DNA from: [Clostridium] leptum DSM 753
GTDB taxonomy: Bacteria > Bacillota > Clostridia > Oscillospirales > Acutalibacteraceae
Assembly: GCA_000154345.1 (NCBI GenBank)
Contig: DS480350.1
Span: forward strand, 459,706 to 523,705
Length of the DNA stretch: 64,000 nt
Reading direction: 5' to 3'
In this document: one piece after another, positions 17,463 to 25,189 of the stretch
How positions within the stretch are numbered: position 1 is the stretch's first letter
Layout: the number at the start of each line of letters is the position of its first letter
Notes under the pieces: generated by a model
What the model was told of the DNA's origin: nothing
Seen by the model: the letters and a program-made list of their open reading frames with translations, nothing else
Database searches by the model: none
Made by a program: the position numbers and the translations under genes

Positions 17463-18878
17463 ATGTCAAAGAAACCGGAAAAGGAGACTTCCTCAGTAGA
17501 AAAGCTGAAAGAGGCCCTCTTTATTGACAAAAAAAGCGGCGCCGCTAAGATCAGCGACAGCGAGCTGAAGAAGGCCGACGCCTTCTGCGAGCCTTACAAA
17601 AAATTCCTGAACAAATGCAAAACCGAGCGGGAGGCTGCGGCTGAGGCGGCAAGACTGGCTCAGAAGGCAGGCTTCACGGAGTTTGATGTGGAGAAAAAAT
17701 ACGAACCCGGAGACCGGGTGATGGTGAATAACCGGGGCAAAGCGATTATCCTGGCGGTGATCGGCAAAAACGGCGTAAAAAACGGCGCGCGTATTGCCGC
17801 TGCCCATATCGATTCCCCGCGACTGGACTTAAAGCCCAATCCCCTGTATGAACAGAACGACCTGGCCCTGTTCAAGACCCACTATTACGGCGGCATCAAA
17901 AAATACCAGTGGTCCGCGATTCCCCTTTCCCTTCACGGCCGGGTTGTGAAAAAGGACGGCTCTTATGTAGATATCGTTCTGGGCGAGGATAAGGATGACC
18001 CTCAGTTCTGCGTCACCGATTTGCTGCCCCATCTGGGCGGTGAGCAGATGAAAAAGCCCGCCGCTAAAATTATTGAGGGAGAGGACCTGAATATTCTGGT
18101 GGGAAGCCGCCCCTTTAAAAGCGATAAGGGCAGCGAGCTGGTAAAGCTGAATATTTTAAAGCTCTTGAACGAAAAGTACGGCATCACTGAGTATGATTTT
18201 CTTTCCGCCGAGCTGGAGCTGGTGCCTGCGTTCCAAGTGACGGATATCGGCTTTGACCGGAGCATGATCGGCGGCTACGGCCACGACGACAGGGTGTGTG
18301 CGTATCCGGCGCTGATGGCTGTTTTGGACCAGAAAATCCCGGATGACACGGTCATCACCATCCTGACCGACAAGGAGGAAACCGGTTCCGACGGCAACAC
18401 CGGCCTGAACTCGGATTATCTCCGGTATTTTGTAGCTGACCTGGCCATGCAGGAGGGCCTGGAGCCAAGACATGTGCTTTCCCGTTCCGCCTGCCTTTCC
18501 GCTGATGTGAACGCGGCCTTTGATCCTACCTTTGCCAGCGCCTATGAGGCCAATAACGCCAGCTTTTTAAATAATGGCGTAGTGGTGACCAAATACACCG
18601 GTTCCGGCGGCAAGGGCGGCACCTCTGACGCCTCCGCCGAGTTTATGGGCCGGATCCGCTCGCTGCTGGATAAGAAAAAGGTCCTTTGGCAGGTAGGCGA
18701 GCTGGGCAAGGTAGACGGAGGCGGCGGCGGTACCGTGGCCAAATACATTGCCAATATGAATGTAGATGTGGTGGATGTAGGCGTACCCGTGCTTTCCATG
18801 CACGCGCCCTTTGAGGTGGTTTCCAAAATCGACGTATACATGGCCTATCGCGCGTTCTATGAATTTTTTAAGGACTAA
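17463..18878 (+). CDS. M18 family aminopeptidase
   Basis: A 471-residue cytosolic metallo-aminopeptidase of family M18, likely a dodecameric enzyme taking Asp/Glu or other residues from peptide N-termini. The metal ligands are visible in order: AAHIDSPRLD (His) near 122, GGYGHDDRV (Asp) near 270, the catalytic and ligand pair DKEETGSDG near 306, SADVNAAFDP (Asp) near 347, and SMHAPFE (His) near 444. ATG 17463 is preferred because GGAGG overlapping the previous stop lies 8 nt upstream; an in-frame TTG at 17448 precedes it. It ends the tsaC-coaE-transglycosylase unit. Confidence 0.93.
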   Translation: MSKKPEKETSSVEKLKEALFIDKKSGAAKISDSELKKADAFCEPYKKFLNKCKTEREAAAEAARLAQKAGFTEFDVEKKYEPGDRVMVNNRGKAIILAVIGKNGVKNGARIAAAHIDSPRLDLKPNPLYEQNDLALFKTHYYGGIKKYQWSAIPLSLHGRVVKKDGSYVDIVLGEDKDDPQFCVTDLLPHLGGEQMKKPAAKIIEGEDLNILVGSRPFKSDKGSELVKLNILKLLNEKYGITEYDFLSAELELVPAFQVTDIGFDRSMIGGYGHDDRVCAYPALMAVLDQKIPDDTVITILTDKEETGSDGNTGLNSDYLRYFVADLAMQEGLEPRHVLSRSACLSADVNAAFDPTFASAYEANNASFLNNGVVVTKYTGSGGKGGTSDASAEFMGRIRSLLDKKKVLWQVGELGKVDGGGGGTVAKYIANMNVDVVDVGVPVLSMHAPFEVVSKIDVYMAYRAFYEFFKD

Positions 18879-19087
18879 CCAAGGCTGTTTTTTGATTAAG
18901 AACCAATCGCGCGGCGGGTGCTGGAGCAGGTCATAGCCGCCAGCAGGCCCTTTTAGAGTGCCTATTGACGCGGGCGTTTCAAAATGCGCCGCGCTTTCCT
19001 GCTTTTGCGCCGCTTGCCCCACAGCCCGTAAACGGGAATCGCCGCCTTAGCGGCTGTTTTGGTTCAAGCATATTGACCGCGGTATTG

Positions 19088-19127
19088 AAAATCCCCCAAA
19101 GAGAAGCTTCTCTTTGGGGGATTTTTT
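19088..19127. terminator. Perfect bidirectional terminator between M18 gene and pyk
   Basis: A 38-bp perfect palindrome (19088-19125), centred on AAGCTT, has stem ATCCCCCAAAGAG with A run on one side and T6 on the other. The surrounding 492-nt convergent spacer (18879-19370) is GC-rich and contains no gene that I can support. Confidence 0.88.
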
Positions 19128-19315
19128 GAATAGGAAACCAATGGCACAGCCGAAAGAAGCACCCGGTAAAAAGACTTTCGCGGCAAGCATCGAACGAAGC
19201 GGGCTCTTAACAGCGATTTTTACGATGCCAGCCAGGCTGCCGCCCGCGGAACGGGGAGGAACAAGGGCGATTTCATTCGGGAAAACGCCGCCGCGCTTTG
19301 TGAATAAAAGCCCGG

Positions 19316-19340
19316 AAAACGCCGGGCTTCGGCGTGTTTT
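19316..19340 (-). terminator. Proximal pyk terminator
   Basis: On the minus strand ACGCCG and CGGCGT pair across a short loop and are followed by TTTTCC, 31 nt after the pyk stop codon. The stem is short, so the stronger palindrome at 19088-19127 may act as backup. Confidence 0.55.
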
Positions 19341-19370
19341 ATCAAGAGCCAGGAGCACCGGGACGGCCGA

Positions 19371-21140
19371 TTACCGATTCGGTCTGGGGAGATGGTGGCT
19401 GGTACCGGAGAATACAATGCCCCGCTGGCAGTCCAGGGTCACGGTAGTGCCGCTTTTCAACAGCTTGGTGGCGTTTTCCGCGCCTACCAGAACCGGCAGA
19501 TCCAGCGCCAGGCCGACGATGGCGGCGTGAGAATTGATTCCGGGAGTCTCCGTGATAATGCCGGAGCAATCCTTGAGGATGTCCAGCAGGCGGTTGCTGG
19601 TCTGGGGCACCACCAGGATATCGCCGGGCTTAAAGCTTTTCAGGGCTTCCTCCTCGGTGGCGCAGACGCACAGGTTACCGCAGATGGAAGCGTTGTTTAC
19701 GCCGATGCCGGAAACCAGCGCGTCCCCCACCAGATGAACCTTCAGCAGGTTGGTAGTGCCGGAAACTCCCAGCGGGACTCCAGCGGTGATGACCACCAGG
19801 TCGCCGCTGTTTACCAGGTTCAGAGAGCTGGCGACGGAAACCACATGCTCAAACAGCTCGTCGGTATTGGTTTTCTCCTCGATCATAATGGGGGTGACGC
19901 CCCAGGAAAGGTTCATCTGCCGCCAAACCATGGCGTCGGTGGTGCCGCAGATGATGGGGCACTTTGGCCGGTATTTTGAGATCATCCGGGCGGTTTTTCC
20001 GGATTTAGACACTCCCATAATGGCCACGGCGCCCAGGTCGTGGGCGGTGGTACAGGTAGCGTGGGAAATGGCCGAGGTCACGTTGGGACGCTCATACACA
20101 TCACGCTTCTGAAAACGGGATACATAATCGATGTCCTCCTCCGTGCGCTCTGCGATCCGCGCCATGGTCTGCAAGGCGATGACCGGGTAGCTGCCGGCGG
20201 CCGTTTCCCCGGACAGCATAATGGCGCTGGTGCCGTCGTAGATGGCGTTAGCAACGTCAGTGGATTCGGCTCTGGTGGGGCGGGGGTTCTTCATCATGGA
20301 ATCCAGCATCTGAGTGGCGGTGATCACCTGAAGGCCTGCGTTATAGGCTTTTTTGATCAGCTCCTTCTGGATAATCGGAATCTCCTCCAGAGGAATTTCC
20401 ACGCCCAGGTCGCCTCTGGCAACCATGATGCCGTCGGCCACATTGATGATCTCGTCGATGTTTTCCACACCATCCTGATTTTCAATTTTGGCGATGATCC
20501 TAATTTTATCGTTATGGTTTTTCTTCAGCTCGGTACGAAGCTCTAGAATGTCGGAAGCGGAACGGGTAAAGGAGGCGGCGATAAAATCAAAGCCCTCCTC
20601 TACGGCGAAAGCGATATCAGCCTCGTCCTTTGGGCTGATGAAGGGCATGGACAGGGTGACTCCCGGCACGTTGATGCCCTTATGAGAGGAAATTGTGCCG
20701 CCGTTGATCACCGTACAGACCACGTCTGTATCGGTGGTGCTCTCCACCACCATTTCAATCAGGCCGTCGTCGATGAGAATTCTATCGCCCCGTTTGACAT
20801 CCTGGGGCAGGCCCTGGAAGGTGACGCTGGAGACGGTATTGTCCCCGACCACGTCGTTAGTGGTCAGCGTAAAGATCTGCCCCTCCTCCAGCTCAACCTT
20901 AGGAGTGGAAAAGTTACCGGTACGGATTTCCGGGCCTTTGGTGTCCAGCAGCAAGGCGACCGGAAGATTCAATTCCTCCCGCAGCTTTTTCACCGCGCCG
21001 ATGCGGACCCGCTGGGCGTCGTGATCCTGATGGGACATGTTCACTCTGGCCACGTCCATACCGTTGAGCATGAGCTGTTTCAGCACCTCCGGATCGTCGG
21101 TAGACGGTCCAAGGGTACAGATGATCTTTGTTTTCCTCAT
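19371..21140 (-). CDS. pyk: Pyruvate kinase with PEP-utilising C-terminal domain
   Basis: Pyruvate kinase, 589 residues, transfers phosphate from PEP to ADP in the last step of glycolysis. The N-terminal KIICTLGPSTDD, the active-site MVARGDLGVEIP near residue 245 and NPRPTRAESTDVANA near 290 are intact. Beyond the usual end near residue 475 lies the extra PEP-utilising mobile domain of Firmicute enzymes (ETPGINSHAAIVG, His near 538). In Bacillus this domain is a regulatory or stabilising unit. It is monocistronic; no phosphofructokinase gene adjoins it, although the two are paired in many relatives. Confidence 0.97.
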   Translation of the reverse strand: MRKTKIICTLGPSTDDPEVLKQLMLNGMDVARVNMSHQDHDAQRVRIGAVKKLREELNLPVALLLDTKGPEIRTGNFSTPKVELEEGQIFTLTTNDVVGDNTVSSVTFQGLPQDVKRGDRILIDDGLIEMVVESTTDTDVVCTVINGGTISSHKGINVPGVTLSMPFISPKDEADIAFAVEEGFDFIAASFTRSASDILELRTELKKNHNDKIRIIAKIENQDGVENIDEIINVADGIMVARGDLGVEIPLEEIPIIQKELIKKAYNAGLQVITATQMLDSMMKNPRPTRAESTDVANAIYDGTSAIMLSGETAAGSYPVIALQTMARIAERTEEDIDYVSRFQKRDVYERPNVTSAISHATCTTAHDLGAVAIMGVSKSGKTARMISKYRPKCPIICGTTDAMVWRQMNLSWGVTPIMIEEKTNTDELFEHVVSVASSLNLVNSGDLVVITAGVPLGVSGTTNLLKVHLVGDALVSGIGVNNASICGNLCVCATEEEALKSFKPGDILVVPQTSNRLLDILKDCSGIITETPGINSHAAIVGLALDLPVLVGAENATKLLKSGTTVTLDCQRGIVFSGTSHHLPRPNR

Positions 21141-21192
21141 GGAAACACACCTCTTTTTTGGATTTTGCTATTTATTTTAAAAATTTACCCAC

Positions 21193-21222
21193 TTTATAGT
21201 ATCACACAAATATTAGAAACAA
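21193..21222 (-). promoter_or_regulatory. Possible pyk promoter
   Basis: Minus-strand TTGTTT (21217-21222) and TATAAA (21193-21198) are 18 nt apart, about 50 nt before the pyk start, in an AT-rich stretch. The -35 match is only moderate. Confidence 0.4.
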
Positions 21223-21280
21223 AATAGGTTTTTGGGGAATTTTGAAAAAACAGGAAACTTCATGAAAAGCATTGGGACGC

Positions 21281-21309
21281 TTGAAAATAATGTGGAAACG
21301 TTATACAAT
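21281..21309 (+). promoter_or_regulatory. Promoter of the VanY-like gene
   Basis: TTGAAA (21281-21286) and TACAAT (21304-21309) are 17 nt apart, 43 nt upstream of the chosen ATG. Confidence 0.6.
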
Positions 21310-21352
21310 ATTTTTAAACCGGCTTTGCCGAAACCCTGAGAGGCGGGATCTG

Positions 21353-22255
21353 ATGCCGAGACGAAAAAGAGAAAAAGCGAAATCTGCTTTTGACAGCGAA
21401 AAAAGACGAAGCGAAGCGGCTGCGTTTTTTATTTCTGTAAAGGGGATTGACCGTGGGAATAAAGCGGTCCGCGTGGATTACAGCGCCAAAGAGAAAAAAG
21501 GAAGCACTAAAAAGCTGAGGGTCTTAATGGCAGTATTGGCGGTGGTTATGGTGGGGGTTATCTCCGCGGGCGGTTATTTAATTTATCAGGAATTTTTGAA
21601 GCTTGGACCGCCAAGCCAGCCAGTGTCGGCAAGCGCGGCCTCCTCTGGGGAGGATTCCGGAAGCTCTGTTCCGCCGGTGGATCCGAACGACCGACTGCTG
21701 GTGGTGGGCAACAGCAAAACCAGCCTGCCGGATACCTTTGCCCTGGACCTTCAGGAGTATGAGGGGATTCCCGTGGACAGCCAGCTTCTGATCCAGCTGA
21801 AAAGCATGGTGCGGGCGGCGGCCGCGGAGAATGTAACCCTTCAGGTGGAACAGGGGTATGTGGCAGAGGAGGCCTTGCAAAAAAATTTCGACGATACTGT
21901 GTCCAGACTGGTTTCGGAGGGCAGAAGCAAGGCAAAAGCGGAAGCTGAAGCTCTGAAAACTACTCTGCCCGCCGGAAAAAACGAGTGGAGCACCGGTCTT
22001 TTGATTCGATTTGCCAACCCTGGCGGCGGGGATTTTTCCAATTCCGACGCCTACAAGTGGCTCAGCGACCACAGTGTGGATTACGGCTTTGTCATCCGCT
22101 ATCCCGAAAATAAAACGGAAGTCACCGGAATTGAGACGGCTCAGCCGCAGGTATTCCGTTTTGTTGGAGTGGAAAATGCGAAAAAAATGCGGGCTTTGGC
22201 CTTTTGCGTGGAGGAATACGCCGATTATATCCAGGAGCAAAAGGCAGGCTATTAA
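21353..22255 (+). CDS. VanY-like membrane protein lacking the zinc ligands
   Basis: A 300-residue protein with a basic cytoplasmic N-terminus (residues 1-55), one transmembrane helix (about 56-78), a Ser/Pro linker and an outer domain. The end resembles VanY/DacB-type D,D-carboxypeptidases: a WLSDHSVDYGFVIRYP segment (236-251), VTGI, then FRFVG and VEEY. The residues that bind zinc and catalyse are replaced: the His of SxHxxGxxxD is Trp212, its Asp is Arg219, the Glu and His of the E-P-W-H motif are Gln264 and Val267. The enzyme is therefore probably inactive and might bind peptidoglycan stems or regulate. ATG 21353 is chosen for an AGGCGGGA site; an earlier in-frame ATG at 21272 lacks one and falls within the promoter. 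Confidence 0.75.
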   Translation: MPRRKREKAKSAFDSEKRRSEAAAFFISVKGIDRGNKAVRVDYSAKEKKGSTKKLRVLMAVLAVVMVGVISAGGYLIYQEFLKLGPPSQPVSASAASSGEDSGSSVPPVDPNDRLLVVGNSKTSLPDTFALDLQEYEGIPVDSQLLIQLKSMVRAAAAENVTLQVEQGYVAEEALQKNFDDTVSRLVSEGRSKAKAEAEALKTTLPAGKNEWSTGLLIRFANPGGGDFSNSDAYKWLSDHSVDYGFVIRYPENKTEVTGIETAQPQVFRFVGVENAKKMRALAFCVEEYADYIQEQKAGY

Positions 22256-22333
22256 TCCAGTCCGCTTTTAGCGGGATCCAGCGGGGCCCCGAGAAGGCCC
22301 GCCGGAAGGCTCTATCAAGCAAACGTCTGCGCG

Positions 22334-22369
22334 GCGGTTGTGTTTTTCTAAAAAAAACCATACAACCGC
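22334..22369 (+). other. Hairpin after the VanY-like gene
   Basis: GCGGTTGT (22334-22341) pairs with ACAACCGC (22362-22369); the loop holds T5 and A8 runs that can extend the stem. No T run follows the right arm, so terminator function is uncertain. The rest of 22256-22484 is GC-rich without a supported gene. Confidence 0.4.
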
Positions 22370-22484
22370 GAAGGCTTCCTCTGCCTTTGTATTCTGCGTG
22401 CCGAATCGCTGCGGCCTTCTTCCGCCGCGGCGGCCGGATGACGACGATCCATGAGATGAAAATGAAAGTTTTTAAAATTAAGGC

Positions 22485-22513
22485 TTGCTTTTTGCATAGG
22501 CCAATGATATAAT
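22485..22513 (+). promoter_or_regulatory. rpmE promoter
   Basis: TTGCTT (22485-22490), 17-nt spacer ending TGA, and perfect TATAAT (22508-22513), an extended -10 promoter 46 nt upstream of rpmE. Confidence 0.68.
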
Positions 22514-22558
22514 TCAAATGTTAATGTTACGGTTTCAGCGAAAGAGGTGACAACTGCA

Positions 22559-22765
22559 ATGAAAGAGAATATTCATCCTAAATATGAGGACGCGACCATT
22601 ACCTGTGCTTGCGGCAATGTAATCAATACGAAGTCCACTAAGGGCGATATCCGTGTTGAAATCTGCTCCAAGTGCCATCCTTTCTTTACCGGAAAACAGA
22701 AGCTCGTTGATACCGGCGGACGTGTGGATCGGTTTAAGAAGCGTTACAATCTGCAGGAAAAATAA
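22559..22765 (+). CDS. rpmE: Ribosomal protein L31 (zinc-binding type)
   Basis: L31, 68 residues, a large-subunit protein bridging to the small subunit. It is the zinc form: CAC near residue 15 and CSKC near 35 give four Cys ligands, and the [20 protein letters not shown] signature follows. The zinc-free paralogue that replaces it under zinc starvation is not in the window. ATG 22559 follows AAAGAGGTGA; a GTG at 22547 overlaps that site. It has its own promoter and terminator. Confidence 0.96.
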   Translation: MKENIHPKYEDATITCACGNVINTKSTKGDIRVEICSKCHPFFTGKQKLVDTGGRVDRFKKRYNLQEK

Positions 22766-22805
22766 TTTGTGCAGAGCAAAGCTAATAGCGTAATGGAATG
22801 TTAAG

Positions 22806-22840
22806 GGCGGCGCAGCTTCTGCGCCGCCTGTCATTTTTTT
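22806..22840 (+). terminator. Terminator after rpmE
   Basis: GGCGGCGCAG (22806-22815) pairs with CTGCGCCGCC (22819-22828) over a tight loop, followed by TGTCATTTTTTT. It leaves only 15 nt to the next start codon, so YigZ expression may depend on read-through. Confidence 0.8.
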
Positions 22841-22854
22841 CCGGAGGGGTTGCT

Positions 22855-23481
22855 ATGGACCAGTACCGTACGGTAAAAAACGAGGCGGAGGATGAATTTG
22901 TGGAGCGTCGCTCCCGTTTTATCGGCCGGGTAAAGCCGGTGAAAACGGAGGAGGACGCTGTTTCTTTTATACGGGCGTGCAAATCCAAATATTGGGACGC
23001 TTCTCACAATGTTTACGCCTATTCTCTGAGAGAAGGCAGTGTTCGGCGGTATTCGGACGACGGGGAGCCGCAGGGCACCGCCGGGGTGCCGGTGCTGGAG
23101 GTGCTGCAAAAAAGCGGCGTCACCGATTTGGTGGTAGTGGTCACCCGGTATTTCGGCGGCGTGCTGTTAGGAGCCGGCGGCCTGGTGCGGGCCTACTCCC
23201 ACGGTGCGAAGATCGCCTTGGACGCGGGAAGGATCATCACTATGGCCCTCTGCCAAACCGCAGAGCTTGTCTGTGATTATAACCAATACGGGAGGCTTCT
23301 GTCTCTGATTCCAGAGGCCGGCGGCGTGGTGACGGACACACAGTTTACCGACGTGGTAGAAATCTCCTTTCAAATTCCGGGGGAAAGCCTGCCTGCGTTG
23401 AACCGAAAGCTGGCGGATGCTACCAGCGGAAGCGTTCAGGCGCAGGCTGCCGGAGAATTATTTGTGGAGTGGAAGGACTAG
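22855..23481 (+). CDS. YigZ/IMPACT family protein
   Basis: A 208-residue protein of the UPF0029/IMPACT family, named after E. coli YigZ and eukaryotic IMPACT. The N-terminal domain has the family motifs RSRFIGRVKPV (residues 19-29), DASHNVYAY near 48, SDDGEPQGTAG near 65 and VTRYFGGVLLGAGGLVRAY near 95. The C-terminal DUF1949-like domain has a ferredoxin-like fold in relatives. The bacterial function is not settled; nucleic acid or ribosome binding is proposed. ATG 22855 has a GGAGGGG site 5 nt upstream. It is followed at 23 nt by a Bfd-like gene. Confidence 0.92.
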   Translation: MDQYRTVKNEAEDEFVERRSRFIGRVKPVKTEEDAVSFIRACKSKYWDASHNVYAYSLREGSVRRYSDDGEPQGTAGVPVLEVLQKSGVTDLVVVVTRYFGGVLLGAGGLVRAYSHGAKIALDAGRIITMALCQTAELVCDYNQYGRLLSLIPEAGGVVTDTQFTDVVEISFQIPGESLPALNRKLADATSGSVQAQAAGELFVEWKD

Positions 23482-23504
23482 GGAGAATAAGGATTGGAAG
23501 AGAT

Positions 23505-23711
23505 ATGAATCGAAATAAAGTGATCTGTAAGTGCCGCAAGCTGACCAAGGGAGACGTGGCGGACGCGGTGGAACAGGGAGCCGTCTCGTTTCGCCAGGTA
23601 AAAAAAGCGACCAGGGCGGGGGACGCCTGCGGCCACTGTAAAAAGAAGATAAAAAAGCTAATCCGAAAGCTAACGGAGGATCATAATCAGGCGGCGGAAA
23701 AGCGGCGCTGA
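23505..23711 (+). CDS. Bfd-like [2Fe-2S]-binding protein
   Basis: A 68-residue protein built from a single Bfd-type domain. The cluster ligands are C-x-C near residues 7-9 (VICKCRKL) and C-x-x-C near residues 42-45 (GDACGHCKKKI), the arrangement found in bacterioferritin-associated ferredoxin and in the linking domains of NirB and NasD. The Lys/Arg-rich tail is unusual. It follows the YigZ gene by 23 nt and has a GGAAGAG site. No bacterioferritin or nitrite reductase gene is near, so the partner is unknown. Confidence 0.8.
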   Translation: MNRNKVICKCRKLTKGDVADAVEQGAVSFRQVKKATRAGDACGHCKKKIKKLIRKLTEDHNQAAEKRR

Positions 23712-23927
23712 CAGCAAAAGAGTGCAGAGAAGCAGGAATGGCGTCGGATAGCGGCCGCTTGGCGGAGGCCATCGGGAAATAGACGAAAAAGTGAGAGAAC
23801 AGGGCGTGGATTTTGTCTAAACCGGAAATTAAAAAATATTTTTTAGAAAAAGCAGGATTATTTACCTTTTTGGCGTATATCCATAATAGAAAAACAAGAG
23901 AGGCTTGTCAGGAAAGGAGCGGAAAGC

Positions 23928-24926
23928 ATGACGATTCGGGAACGTACGGAGGAACTGGAAGAACGGATGCTGGCTCCCTATGCCGCATTGTCGAAAAAAA
24001 GCCTGGGCCGGGACGCGGCGGAGGAGCCTTGCGATATCCGCACCTGCTACCGGAGAGACTGTGACCGGATCATCCACTGTAAGGCGTTCCGCCGCCTGAA
24101 ACGGAAAACCCAGGTATTTCTTTCTCCGGAGGGGGATCATTACCGTACTCGGCTGACCCATACCCTGGAGGTTGCCCAGATCGCCCGGACCATCGCCAGG
24201 GCCTTGCGGTTGAACGAAGATCTGACAGAGGCGATTTCTCTGGGCCACGATTTGGGACATACCCCTTTCGGCCATGCGGGGGAACGTGCTCTGAATGGAA
24301 TGATACCGGGCGGCTTCCGGCACTATGAGCAAAGCGTCCGGGTGGTGGAAAAGCTGGAAAAGGACGGTAAGGGCCTGAACCTGACAAAGGAGGTTCGGGA
24401 CGGCATTTTGTGCCACACAAGAGGGAAGGAAGCCTCCACCCTGGAGGGCAGGATTGTGAAGATTTCCGACCGGATCGCCTATATTAACCACGACATCGAC
24501 GACGCGCAGAGGGCCGGCGTGCTGCTGGAAAAGGAAATTCCGGAGAAGGCGGTTAAGGTCTTGGGGGCCAGCCGTACCGCCAGAATCAACACTTTGGTAC
24601 ATTCTTTGGTGGAAAACAGCCGCGGTGAAGAGCTGGCTATGGAGCCTCGGGTGCAGGAGGCCTTTGACGAGCTGCACGCCTTTATGTATGAGCATGTGTA
24701 CCACAATCCCTGCGCCAAGGGGGAAGAGAAAAAGGTTCCGGAGCTGGTGGAGCAGCTGTTCGATTTCTTTATGAACAATCCCCAGCGGCTTCCGGACCAA
24801 ATGCAGCTGATCGCTTATCAGGAGGGCTTGGTCCGGGCGGTTTGCGACCATGTGGCCGGCATGACGGACCATTTCGCGGTTCAAACCTTTACCTCTATTT
24901 ATATCCCCAATTCCTGGACAAGCTAG
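23928..24926 (+). CDS. dgt: dGTPase-like HD-domain triphosphohydrolase
   Basis: A 332-residue deoxynucleoside triphosphate triphosphohydrolase, type 2-like, which removes triphosphate from dNTPs and so limits the nucleotide pool. The HD metal site is visible: TRLTHTLEVAQIA near residue 69, then LGHDLGHTPFGHAGE (HD pair) near 107, and the later Asp in KISDRIAYINHD near 178. Length is shorter than E. coli Dgt but normal for Firmicutes. It starts with ATG after GGAGCGG. Its place directly before dnaG and rpoD is conserved in Clostridia. The preceding 216-nt spacer is AT-rich with no clear promoter. Confidence 0.92.
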   Translation: MTIRERTEELEERMLAPYAALSKKSLGRDAAEEPCDIRTCYRRDCDRIIHCKAFRRLKRKTQVFLSPEGDHYRTRLTHTLEVAQIARTIARALRLNEDLTEAISLGHDLGHTPFGHAGERALNGMIPGGFRHYEQSVRVVEKLEKDGKGLNLTKEVRDGILCHTRGKEASTLEGRIVKISDRIAYINHDIDDAQRAGVLLEKEIPEKAVKVLGASRTARINTLVHSLVENSRGEELAMEPRVQEAFDELHAFMYEHVYHNPCAKGEEKKVPELVEQLFDFFMNNPQRLPDQMQLIAYQEGLVRAVCDHVAGMTDHFAVQTFTSIYIPNSWTS

Positions 24927-25189
24927 ACAGGATCAGCGGGGAAAGAGAGAAAACTGGAATCGGCTCATTGCTCTTGAGGCGGAACCATTCTTCAGCCGTG
25001 CGGCTCGTTGGGAGAGCCGGTGAGGCCCGCGGAAGGGCTTTTCCTTGAGCACCGGATGAAACAGGCCTTACTGGGGCGTTCCAGGGTGAAATCACGGGAG
25101 GGATCAGCTCTGCGGTTTTGGAATTTGCGGCTTCCCGCCGCAGAGATTTTCAAATCCGCAGGAAGCTTATGGAAGAAAGGAGGGCTGAC

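Noticed and set aside
23813..24064. 83-codon plus-strand frame overlapping the dgt start
   Set aside because: It overlaps the conserved N-terminus of the dGTPase in another frame and shows no family features.
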